Positions 1 through 11,600 of a DNA stretch of 64,000 nucleotides are shown one piece after another. Source of the DNA: Pholis gunnellus (lineage: Eukaryota > Chordata > Actinopteri > Perciformes > Pholidae); the NCBI GenBank assembly GCA_910591455.2, contig OU342809.1, positions 12,231,815-12,295,814 on the forward strand, read 5' to 3'. Within the stretch, counting starts at the first letter, position 1, and every line of letters begins with the position of its first letter. Position numbers and translations under genes: made by a program. The notes under the pieces are model-generated. The model made no database searches, was not told the DNA's origin, and saw only the letters and a program-made list of their open reading frames with translations.

Positions 1-1352
1 GCTTCTCAGCTTTGTTCTCTAATGTCTTGGTGGCTTTTGCCACTGTAAAGACTAAAGGCCTCCGAACCCAGGACTGCACCGTCACCCTGAGTAGCATACC
101 TGTAAATATTTAATTTTTACTTAAAATCTATCCTTTCAAGTTTTATTCTCATCCATATAGGAGCCACACAAGATCTATACAGTGACATTCTTGAGCCAAG
201 GCACTTTTGTTTTAATAAACACACACAGAAACACACTAGAGGTAAAAAGTAAATTTACAGTATACAGAAATTTTAACATTACTGCCTTTGTTTTTTTTTT
301 GACACATCACTTCAGTCAGATTTAGTCTTTTTAAGAGTTACTAAACTCAACATTGAGTTTAAAAACTGCAAGTTAAGTCTACATCATGAATTCCATGTCG
401 CTCACCCTCTTTCCATGAGTCACCAGGAATTTGTCATGTGACGTTGATGACGTGTTTCACATGTCTGAGGAAGTTCTGCCCATATATGGACTTCCAGCCT
501 GCTGCAGCCACATACAAAGCAGGATGCAGTGCTAGTAATTGCTGTTAGTGTAACGCAGCCATGCAGAATCTTGGCCCATACTGACATCTAGTGGCAGGTT
601 TATGAATGCATTCGTGTTATAGCGGATATCTAGCAGTGAGTGCCAGGCCAGTGTAAATACAGGACATGTTTATTGACAGTGATAAATGTTATATAGTTGG
701 TTAAAAATTGTGATGATGCTGACAACATATTTTATGCTTTAAATCCTTAGCCAATGGAAGACATATTTTCCAGCCCTGGCAGGTCAGAGGAGATGGACAG
801 TCTACTATTTAGTAAATCTGAAAACCCGGACTGTACTCTGCGACTTTGTGCTCTTCAAAAGCTTACGGTACGCAGTTGATGATATGTGTCCCAATTCTGT
901 ACCTATGAAGTGTTTTTATTTTTAATATATATTTAAATCAAAACAGAGCAAGTATTTACAAGAAAGACTGTAAAATAAATGTGTAATTTTGTTTTATCAT
1001 TTGCATTTGTTAGAAAACGCTGGTCATCAAGGTGGATCTACACTATACTCACATGGACAGTAAGCTGCGCCAGACAGAAAGCCAACAGGTGGACATAGGA
1101 AGGCCTCTGGTGGCCTCCTGTAAACTGTACACGAGGAATCATGGGACAACAGCCAAGAAACAAGAAGGTTCTTCTGGTCAAAGTATGGGCAACATTTCAA
1201 GCAGCAAACCACGGCTGCATCAGACTCCGGCTCGTCCATGTCGCCCTTTCACCAGAAAGGCAGAGTGTGCTGCTGAAGTTGCAGTTTCAAGGAGCAACGA
1301 ACCTGAAGAGAACGATGAAAATGAACTGCAAGACTTCACTCTTCGGCATTAG
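1..1352 (+). CDS. 3' part of an unidentified protein-coding gene (last three exons)
   Basis: Three exons join in one open frame: one ending at 101 (donor GTAAAT; it may start at 10 after a CAG, or extend left of the window), one at 751-867 (donor GTACGC) and one at 1014-1352 ending in TAG. All junctions are phase 0, so the exon chain is well supported. The C-terminal part encoded here is about 180 residues. The first half looks like a folded beta-rich region (alternating hydrophobics such as LVIKVDLHYTHMDSKL and PLVASCKLYTRN). The tail is low complexity: Ser/Gly-rich, then basic, then acidic, ending in NELQDFTLRH. I do not recognise the family. It is not WDR76, the gene beside FRMD5 in human, because no WD repeats are visible. 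The N-terminal exons lie outside the window. The shorter frames on either strand here are shadows. Confidence 0.7.
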
Positions 1353-1650
1353 ACCCTGCTGGTCATTTTGTAAATACTAGTTTGAAATTGTGATGCTGAA
1401 TCATGCATCTAAATCATCTGTGGTTAATGGTAATGATGAATGAATGAGTGAATAACTGGGGTTTGTGTTTGGTTTGCGTTACCAGCCATCAATTCTTATC
1501 TTAACACTGAAGAAACATTAACACTTAACTACTTTTCAAAGCCACTGATTTTCATTGTACATTGTAAAATACTTTTACATCAATGGCGAGCTGGCTAGCC
1601 TAATTTAACAAATAAAGACTAATATTACTGTAAATAATGTATCTAATAAA
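1353..1650 (+). terminator. 3' UTR and tandem poly(A) signals of the left-hand gene
   Basis: After the TAG at 1350-1352 the sequence is AT-rich and non-coding. Two canonical AATAAA hexamers lie at 1611-1616 and 1645-1650, so cleavage probably falls at about 1630-1675. The 3' UTR would then be about 300 bases. Confidence 0.65.
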
Positions 1651-2023
1651 GACCACTACTTTCCTTACTATTTGATTCTCAGTCTTTTAAAACATGCCAT
1701 TCTGTTGCTAGCTTAGTCAAATGAAACGTTTAAATGGATTACAAACTTTGATTGAATAGATAGACTACACGTACACTAACCATCAACCAAATTAATACTG
1801 TATGATGCTGAATTCGGGTTCGTTTAAAACCTGAGGGAGTACCTTGAGGTAAGAAGTGTGTGCCTGCTTCTTTTGACTAGGTTAACGTTGAATTGCATGA
1901 CTTCAGACGAAATGTATTAACCGTTTTGTCCAATAACCAAATCAGATAAACAATATCATCTTTCCCGTACCTGTATGTCTTATACACAAAATGTCTGCCT
2001 GCAGCACCAGTCCCCGCTAGCTC
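1651..2023. other. Intergenic spacer between left-hand gene and tRNA-His
   Basis: AT-rich spacer with no open frame, repeat or RNA fold that I could recognise. It ends directly at the tRNA 5' end. Confidence 0.5.
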
Positions 2024-2095
2024 GCCGTGATCGTATAGTGGTTAGTACTCTGCGTTGTGGCCGCAGCAACCCCGGTTCGAATCCGGGTCACGGCA
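2024..2095 (+). tRNA. tRNA-His, anticodon GTG
   Basis: A 72-base cloverleaf. The acceptor stem is GCCGTGA pairing with TCACGGC, followed by discriminator A. The D arm contains GTGGTTAGTAC. The anticodon stem CTGCG/CGCAG holds the loop TTGTGGC, so the anticodon is GTG. The T arm is CCCGG-TTCGAAT-CCGGG. It has no intron. The internal A and B boxes for RNA polymerase III are intact (the B box is the GGTTCGAATCC segment). A TTTT run at 2125-2128 can serve as terminator. It closely matches the vertebrate cytosolic tRNA-His sequence as I know it. The G at position -1 of mature tRNA-His is added after transcription. The gene stands alone between two protein genes. Confidence 0.96.
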
Positions 2096-2870
2096 CACAA
2101 GGTGTAGTCTAGGAATGGGCTGCGTTTTACAGAGTTTTACAAATGTTGCAATATTCTTAACGCTGACACATAATTATTTCGCTGGTATGCTGTAATAAAG
2201 ACATCGGACTGTCATGTAAAAAAAAAGCAAGGCGGCATTGTGATAATGATTTGGTCCATTTTGCTACGAGTAACTCAAATAAGTGAGTGGAAATGTAGCG
2301 CTTAAAACGCACTAACGATGACTGGCCTGCAGGTGACAGTAGAATACATTCAATATTCACCCAACATGGTCTAGGAAGAGGTACGATACATAATGCCTTG
2401 CCCCCTTGCAGGATACCTGACCTTGATCAAACTGTTTATATTCAAACAAACCGTGGCTAATGCTTTTAGGTCAGTCTGGCATGGTTTTGGTTGAAAGTCA
2501 GTTAATCAACCCCACAGGACACTTCAAGTATATTTTCTATTGTTTGGAGCTCTTCACAAAGAGATTTTTGATGAATTGTATTCAGGCTTAGTCCCACCGA
2601 TTATTCACGAATACTTCTCAGCCAAAAGTTGCCTGGGTGTTCTGGATGGAAGCATTTTTTATCATTCCAGCATTATGTTAAAATTGGGTACGGCAATGAG
2701 ACAAACACCCGTTTTGCAGTATAAATAAAAATGACCCTGCATTCACTTGGATATTTCTCAAACAGAAGACAATGTTTATATTTACTTGAGCTATAGGTAG
2801 CTGCAGTGTGTCAGGACAAATTGCGGGGTAAGAAAAACAATGTTGGCTATTAAAGCGCAGCGAAAACGCC
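2096..2870. other. Intergenic region upstream of frmd5
   Basis: About 0.8 kb between the tRNA and the frmd5 promoter. It contains short open frames of 60-70 codons on both strands, none with coding character or plausible splice partners. I see no recognisable repeat. Confidence 0.4.
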
Positions 2871-3220
2871 ACACACACTCCCGTTGGCTCACTTTGACGT
2901 CAGTTTTCATTGGGACCCGCCCGCTCGCTCAAGTGGCGGCGGTGAATGGTGAGAGATAATCCTCGGCTCTGCCACAGACACACAACAGGGCTGAGCTGCC
3001 TTCTGGATCTGGATGCGGGCATCCTTGGATTCTGCTCTCCAGCACGGGCCCACTGCACGGAAACTTAACGGGACAACAATGGTGCACGCCTCGGCGGCTG
3101 AATCCGTGGCTGCTGGTAGCTTAGGGGACCGGGGATTGTGGTCAATGTGACATTCACTGGCACGCTGGTGTTGAGTTTATTGTTCTGGTCCTAGACGCAG
3201 AGCAGCGACTCTCTGAGAAG
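2871..3220 (+). promoter_or_regulatory. frmd5: frmd5 promoter and 5' UTR, with CRE and upstream ORFs
   Basis: CpG density rises sharply here relative to the flanks (for example the CCCGCCCGCTCGCTC and GGCGGCGG segments). A full palindromic cAMP response element, TGACGTCA, lies at 2895-2902. No clear TATA box is visible at a fixed distance, as expected for a CpG promoter. The 5' UTR leading to the ATG at 3221 holds two upstream ATGs: one at 2945 and one at 3079, each opening a short frame that closes before 3221. The frame at 3079-3150 is 23 codons plus stop. The transcription start site cannot be placed from sequence alone. Confidence 0.6.
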
Positions 3221-6200
3221 ATGTTGAGCCGATTCATGAGTGGCAGCATCAGGAATCTTGATCGGGAATACAGCTGCACCGTCAGACTGCTGGATGATTC
3301 GGAATATACGTGCACCATTCAGGTTAGTCACCTGTCGACCACTCTCTGAAAAGCGATGCGATTGTGTCCGACCTGGCAGACGGGAAAAGCGAGTGTCTGA
3401 GCAGAGGGACGGCAAGTGCCTGCATGTCCCGCTGCTGGTGTCTACCAGGAGACAATATAGACCCTGAATAGAATTATATAGAGTTATTGTTGTAATTTCA
3501 AATAACACAAGGCTGGTGTACTTCCTTCACGTGACACATCATTTCCAGAGTTCGTGAGTGAATTTAGTGGCAGGCTTTCAGGGAGCTTTGTAGGACAGCC
3601 ATGGCAGTTCCCTCCAGCTCAGGTTGATGGGGTGTCAAAAGCACTCTGTTCTCTGAAATTCATGACTGAAAGGGCGTTTTGGCAGGATTAATTTTTCCGT
3701 TTGTCTCTTTCCTTGTTGCTTGTTGGATTACTGCTTGTTGATATTAATTACCATCATTTAGTGTTGCTCATGCAGTTTCCCTTGAACCGCTGACATCAAT
3801 AATGCACATAAGGGATCCCGTTACTGCTCTGGAGAACCTACTAAGTTACATTGTGTGGCCCTTCCAGATAAACACTGGTAGAAACGTAACTGAAGCATGT
3901 GGTGTTGATGCAGGACTGAATGTTGTCATTTAGTAACTACGGGATTCATATGTGCATCTATGACATTTTCTTTTATAAAAAAAACGGTAATTTACCACGT
4001 TGTGTGGACACAGTGGAAAACAAACAACTGATGTTGTCAGCTGACATATATTACTTGTAAAGATGGGAACAGAACTAGGTCCTGGTATTGAGATGCGCCT
4101 TTTGTCTCACTACTACAAGCACTGCTTTGATGATTGTGCAGTTTTATGTTCATGCTGATTTCATAAGAAAAGTAGGTGAGAGGGCCTGTCACATCAATTA
4201 CAACACAAAATTGTTCCCTTTGTGGATGCCGTGCATTTGTAGTTAAGGGGTTTAAGAAATTCCTTAGAGAATTCTCTGACTAGTCAGCAACATGTAGACA
4301 CATTAAATCCGCTCCACGACATAGCAAGGGAACATTTAACCTGCAATGTAAAGCAAATTAAACATTAATAAGACATGCATGATTCTTGCCACTTTGATAT
4401 CTGTTATCAGCAGCAGGCTATACCGCAGTCGCTCCTTCTTTTCTCCCAGCAGCAAGCGTGAAATGGATACTGCCATATTGCAGGTGACTGTGTGCCCAGG
4501 TTGTAAACGGACCTGCATTTCTGCTTGGAGAGCCGAGCCAGAGATGGAGCTGGGCCAGATGGACTGTGACGCCAGCAGGTGTGCTGTTTGCAGCAGAGTC
4601 GTGTGGTCTAGGTGGCTGACGTAAGAGCAGGCTGGAAGATGGGAAGTGAAAGACGAGAATGCTCCTGCTCTGCTGTGACGGTCTGGCATCCTGACTGTCT
4701 TTCTGTCTAACCTGGCCATGGGAGGGAGCGGGTTAATCCACCTGACTAACGGCACTGCGACAGTGTAGTCCTCATTTAGTTCAAACTTTGCTCTTCCTTC
4801 CCATCCAAGCTTCTGGCCTGAAAAAAAACAAAATTACCGGTACCTAGACTAAGGAATGCAAAATACGAGGCATAACTAGGTCATATATTCTCAGTCTCTC
4901 GTAATCTCCCCTCTCTGTGTTTCCGTCTCTTCATCCTTCTCTTATTCACCTTCCTATCCTGTTCCCGGGAATTTATTCCCACTGGACCTGTTTCCATTAC
5001 ACTCTGATCGTTTCCCTTAACTGTTTGATGGCTCCAAATTCAGATGTGTCCCTGACTTATGTTAGCCTCCTTCCGTTCTCTGACATTGAATCAGGTATAT
5101 CAACTTCCTCAATGACAGGGACATCCCCATGGTGTCTACATTCATAAAGCCACCTTCAGCAGAAATGTCCTCAGCAGAAACACAACATATGCATTCAAAA
5201 GAAGGGCAGAAAATGTGTCCATCTTTCAAGCTGTAATGCATCAAGTTTTGCTTTAATGAATTATGGATCTTTCCACTATGTTTGGAGGAGGAAAAGTGAG
5301 CACTCATAATTACACAGACCTGTAGATTTAGCTCTCATCTAGTCCCGGGTTGATGGAAGTGCCTGAATTCCTCTGTTGCCCTCAGGCCTCTTCTGCTCCG
5401 ATTTTAATGCAATGTAGCAGCGGAGAGTCCGACTTCAGCAGCGTCTCTTATTTGTGTCACGTCTGAATAACAGGTGAATCACATGTAAAGAAAATACCAT
5501 ATTAATGAAAGACAAGAACCACATGGATTCACCCACTGTAAATACAGCATACGCTCTTATTTGTTTACGGGTCTGACCGGAAGGATGACTCAAACACTAT
5601 TCAAATTTAGTTCTGTCAGATGCCATATTGATGATCTCTAAATGCATTTTATTTTGTCCCAAGTTAGCCTCAAAAGTTCTGTCTCTCAGTTTGTGCTAAT
5701 GTTTCTTCTGCATCTCCATTCTTAAGGTGTCTGCGAGCCTGTTGTTACAGTAAAACAGTTGAACAGGTATTGTGAGATTTGTGTGGGAAGAGAAGGCAGA
5801 AAGAGAGCGAGGAAAGACTGTATCAACTGACAGGGAAACCGTTTTTGTCCATACCTGAAAGCATTTTACTCAAAAAAGCTTTCTTTTAATATAAAAAGAA
5901 TACGGTGCGTTTAAGCTCCCTTCCACCCAAGGCCTGTTGTTTCTGACAATTTGTGTCTTCCATTTGCTGATTTATTATTTCCTCAGTGCTTATACATAAA
6001 AGTGGGATGATGTAAGATGCAGATCTTATTTTCTCCTTTACTATCTCTCACGCATTACGAAAACCTCCAGTGTTTTGTCGCTGTGCTTCTAATTAATTAC
6101 AGATTTATTGAATGTCTTTCAGCGCAGTGAACTGACCCACTCTTTTTCAGCTGCAGAGTTAATAATAGCCTACACCCTGTGAAACCTATGATTTCCCTTA

Positions 6201-6419
6201 GTTTTCTAATAACTGTTTTGTTTGTGGAATCCACAACCACCAGCTTTCCGGTCACTAAACCACCCAAAAGTAAAACACACGTGTGTGTGTTGTGAAGTCT
6301 GCACCAAGATGATTGAGAGTTGGAGCAAGACTTTCCACCTTTTCACTAGTGACCAGGGCTGAACAAGTTCTCCTTAGGTCTGCTGACATCTTGGTGAGGA
6401 GACTGCCGGGGGATGGGAG

Positions 6420-6460
<41 letters not shown>

Positions 6461-8608
6461 TGAGGATGCTTTACTTTGAAACATGGGGCCAGGGTCTCAG
6501 CTGTTGCTACGGTGACTCCACAGTTACCCTAACAAAATGTGAGATCACTCACTGGTCAGGATTCTCCTTCCAAAAGCCCTGACAAAGACTCGGCCGTTAG
6601 TGCTCGCAGGAAGTTAATTTATTTCCTGAATGCCATTTGAGGGCAGTGGTGGTGGTGATGTGACTGATGCCATGCTCACACCAATCAGGTCAATCTGCTT
6701 GGGACTGTCCTACTGATCCCCTGACACACATTCAGTCTTTTACTGTGATGTCATTCTCGTCGTAGATAATCTGCAGTTACAGCTCATATGAACAGCTAGA
6801 TGTGTTGGAAAATTGGCAATTTCCTTCTGGGCTGGGAATCATTTTTGATACTGGTGCAGCTGCAATATCCGAGTTGACATGTCACAGTATTGAAAAGCAC
6901 AGGAGTGAATAATGTGATTAATAATGGCTGAATTCCATTTTGCTGCTTCAGGGTACTGGTATTGTAAATGCTCGCTCACTGTCATATCGTACTGGGACAC
7001 TTCAATAGAACAGAGCCATCCTTAATGTCATTTGTAACACCTGTGCTTTTCCTGCTATGGCATGTGAAAAACGTCTGCTATAAAACATACCAAAATTATA
7101 CTCTTTACCTTACTTTGAAAAGTATAAGCAAAATCCTTTTTGTGTAACAGTCAAACCAAAGTTCTCATATGTAAACGTTAACAATACCTTTGCTTTAAAA
7201 AGTTGGCAAAATTATGACTTAAATCAGTATATGTGATCAAATAATAACCAAATAAAATTGCAAACCTGACCATGCTTTTCACGACAGATTTTGGTACATG
7301 TGGACAGTCGATACTCGGAGCTACAGGTACATTTCAGTCGCTACGAAAAAAACTGTTAGGGTTTGCTACCCAGCTCTATGTGCATTGATATTCACTGTTT
7401 TTGTTTTCAGTGAATTGTTTGTGTTTTGTTCATGTATTGAAATGAGACTCTTTACTCAAGGTCTTCATCGTGAATGCGGCGGGCTCAGAGCAAAGCTGTT
7501 TTATATATAGTTATAACAGTTTACGCTGCAGTGTACAATGTGACACTTCAGAGATCCCTGGTGACTGCAGGTCTTTGCTGACTTTGCACTGTCAGGACCT
7601 TCAGAAGTGTCCTGCGCCAGGTATGCTAGGCAAGTGTCATCCAGGGTTGGAAGTCTGCATACTTCTGTGTGTGTGTGTCTGTGTGTGCAGGTGTGTGTGT
7701 GTTCAGAGCTCACTGAGGCTGACACACTGTTGCTATGCTTCATATGAATGATTAAAATGTGTGCTAGGTCTGAATGTTTCATGAGGAGTAACCTCCGGAG
7801 AACGTCACTTGTGTTTACCAGCATCACTGCGCACCAGCATCACGATTGGCTGAACGTGTGGCGCATGGCTGGTTTGCGATTAAGGATTACATCACTGTAG
7901 CATTGACACAGCAGAGCAGGGCAGGACAGCCCCTTGCAGCCCTCTCCAATCTGTCTCATGGGGATTTGACTTGTGGGAGCAACCACTTGCCACTTATACT
8001 CTATCAGTCACGTCTCGTTCATAATAAAAGGGCTGGTGCATCGTGTCAAGGTCGCAAAGGGCTGATGCTCCTTTGCTGCCTTTGGATGTGGTCCTTGATC
8101 TTCAGCCTTGTGTGTCATTGCTATCTCACACACAGCTCTGATCAAACATTGCCTGACCTGCATTAGCTTGCTGGGATTAATGAAAGAGCTTAGTTGAAGA
8201 TGAGATGGCTTTGGCTATGCACTCATTAAAAGCTCACACACATAGACACTTTTCTCAATGTGTTGCACTGCATCAAATCAAGATGCTAAATGGCAAATGG
8301 ACTGCTTTTCTAGTTTTCCGACAACTCAAAGCGCTTTAACGCTACATGTCATCATTCCCCCATTCGCACACATTCATACACTGATGGCAGGGGCTACCAT
8401 GGAAGGTGCCACCTGCCCATCAGGACCCTAACTAAACCATTCATACCCATTCATACAGAGCAGGCAACCTTCGATCGAACCGCCGATCCTCTGATGGAAG
8501 GACGTCCCTGCTCTACTAGTAGTACTACTAGTAGAGCCACTAAATGTGGTTGCAGAGCTTGTTTGGGTTTGTCTCACCAAATGGCCCTCTCATATTCCCC
8601 AGTGTCTC

Positions 8609-8642
<34 letters not shown>

Positions 8643-11600
8643 CTGGATGTAGAGCAGGCAGGCAGTCTGTCAGTGTGTTGGTGGCAGTCTGCTGAGCCCT
8701 CCATTGTGTTGTCTGGGATGTATTATGTGACAGAGAGGGACTCAGAGGGGCCTGAGGTTATGCTCCACCTGGGAGCATGAATATTAAACATCCTTCCAGA
8801 GCATTATATTCCTATGGTGACTGTTCCGCTAACAAGAGAAGTGGACATGAGCAGAGCGGTGTTGATGATCCAGCTATCCCCTATCAGGCCAAGGTTCACT
8901 TTAACAGGAGCTAGCCTGCAGCTATAGTAGCTTGTTGGTGATATTTATATACTTGAGTGGCCTTATAAATGAGTTAACATGGTGCAGTGCAACTCTTGGT
9001 GGGGATTGCGAAAGGGAGAGCCTTGGAAAGCGTAACTCATTTAAATGGGGGAAAAAACAGTGTCGCTTTGATCAATTACTGATAACAAAGGGTGTTTGTA
9101 ACCTGCAGCTATGATGCACAGGAGTGATGCATCACCTCAAGCCAGAGAGTTAATCAGATAAGAGCTGTCTTCAAACGCTGACCTCAAAAATGTGTGAGCA
9201 TAGTTTTAATTGCAATGTTATATTAGACTCAGCATTAAGTGTAGCAGCCTTGGTTGGTAATGGGTTATGTTTTACAATGAGACGCAATTTGGTGCAGAGC
9301 ATTCTTTGTTCAGCCCTAATGTTTTGTTTGGGGAACATAGCATGCTCAATCGCAGCTTTGCAGACTGCTGCTAATGGAGGGCACAAATAGTTGATTTTAC
9401 ATCAGTTGTGATATATCTATATTTGTTGTTTGGGAAGATTTCTCTACAAAAAAGTTAAATTTATTCTGATTGTTCACCATTTACTACGACTTGATTGCTC
9501 TATTGTTGCTGCTGTGTTACTGACCTGTATACCTTCAACACGTTTTAGTAGACAGACGTTACAGTGCTGCTATCCAAAGTCAGACTTTTCTTTTTTGTCC
9601 CAGCCTCTCTACTTGGTCCTCATCGCTCTGGTCCAGTTTGTCTGTGGGCCAGAGGGCTCTCTGCTGTATAAGAGAATACAGCCATTGTCTCGCTTTGTAC
9701 TTCAAGGCCCTGTGCCTCTGCAGACTAATGAGGAAACACAGGCATATGCTCGTACTTCCACACTCACAGTGAAAAACAGCAGAGCAGCACTTTTGTTTGA
9801 CGTTGTTGCACAACAGCAGGCGGAAAATTGAGAGATTTGCATGCAATTCTTATTCTATTATCAGCTATGTAGGGGCACAGAGCATGAGTGTATTTAGTCT
9901 CTTTCAGTGTCAACAATGTCGTCACTTGTGAATGATTCTTGGTCGCGCACTCCAACACAAAAGTTGCTTTGTGATGGAAATTGAAAATAATGTGGGTGTT
10001 ATCAGCTCTCAGGACAGGTGCTGAGCTGAAATCAGATGCAGTCTGACAGCCGTGACACTTATCTGTTGGCCAATCAGCCAACAGAGCAGTGAAAGTCAGC
10101 GAAGTACTGATGGAGGGGGGTAGAGAGGTTCATTTAATCTTCAACCCTCAGTTCAGTCTTCATTGCTTCATATAAGTTTGCTGTACTAAAAGGGAGCATT
10201 TTCCAAGAGAAAAAGTGAGCAGTTTTTACGAGACATATTTCTCCTCTCTCCCTTTTGTCCTCCTGCTATTTCTCTCTTTTATCCCGCCCTCATCGGCTCC
10301 ACGGGTCGCCTCTTTCTCTGCATCTACAGGCTTGTGGTTCTGCTGCACACAGCCTCACTGCAGGGTTTTTTGAGCTAATGATTGCCGTCCCTCCCCTCCT
10401 TCTTTCGTCTCCCTTTTCCTCCGCCCATGCCTCAGTGGCTCGTGTCTTATTTTGTCTCCTCGGCAGATTCACCTACTTAGCGTGCTCAGTGGGATCTTGC
10501 CTCTGTGATGTTTTTAGTGTGGTCATTGCTGTTCAAGAAACAGATTTGATGCTATCGTTAGTATGTGAGGATATCAAAATGCTTTTAAGGGTAGAGTGAG
10601 TTTCTTTCAGTCGTCCAGCTGTGCCATTATACATGTTCATACCAAAGGCTTAATTTAAGGTTGACTGTGTTCAGATAAACTGGATCTGTTACTCAGTGGA
10701 TTTTCATAAGGCACCTCGTTTATTGGATCCCCTGGGATTTAACGTCAGCAGATTGAGGTATTGCTTACAGTGTATTAATTTAACTGGAATGATGACTTTG
10801 TGTTGGCTGAATAATTTCACACATAATGTATTCAGTAACATGCAGGTAAAGAGCTGTCAGGTCCTACAGCCTTCATGTTTAGCAGTTAAGCAGAATTACT
10901 GTTTGGTAACAGCTTAGTTCATCCATAATCTCCACCAGACAGTAAGTCAGTCAAGTATGAATACAAAATGAACATAAGCATGTAAACAGGGTTGAGAAGT
11001 TAAGCAGTGGACTAAATAGTTCAAATAGTTACAGCTTGGTGCAGTAGTAATTTGCATGAAGGAGTCTCAGAATGCACAACCTGTCCGCTGCAGTTGGAGA
11101 GGACAAAGGCAGTTTCGCTCCTGCACAAGAATATAAAACTACTGAAAGCTTTTGATTGTAGAACTTAGAAAATGTAAATTTCCAAACAAGGGATGCACTA
11201 ATCCATTTATTGTCTCTGCCCATACTTGAGTATTTAAAAATCTGTATACCTCTCTGCCCATCTATATTTGTTGCTGCGGCACAAAAAAGCGACAGTGAGT
11301 GAGTGAATGTAACTGATTTTACAATGACATTGGTAAAGGACTTTTATTTAATGTGGATGGGTCATGCCATGGTCAGTGACAGTGACTATACAATATTGTG
11401 TATCAGAGTGGTGTATCAGTGCCTAGTGTGAACAAGTATAAGTGGTCCAACAAATCCAGGTGTCTAAACCGACATGCTGACGTTATAATTTGATTTAAGA
11501 AACTCTAGCTTGTATCTAATGTGTACCTTGCTTTGCTGGCACACATTAAGCTCTTTAGTGCCAAATTATTATCTTTTAACACCATTGCATGCTCAAAACA

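Noticed and set aside
4336..4755. 139-codon open frame on the minus strand in frmd5 intron 1
   Set aside because: No recognisable domain, ordinary intronic composition, no splice partners or promoter. Length is within what chance gives in 64 kb.
7846..8166. 106-codon open frame between two repeats in intron 1
   Set aside because: No homology recognised, no splice sites in frame, and flanked by repeats.
9430..9846. Overlapping open frames of 133 (plus) and 88 (minus) codons
   Set aside because: Sequence is low in coding signal, has no family resemblance, and both strands are open together, as expected by chance.
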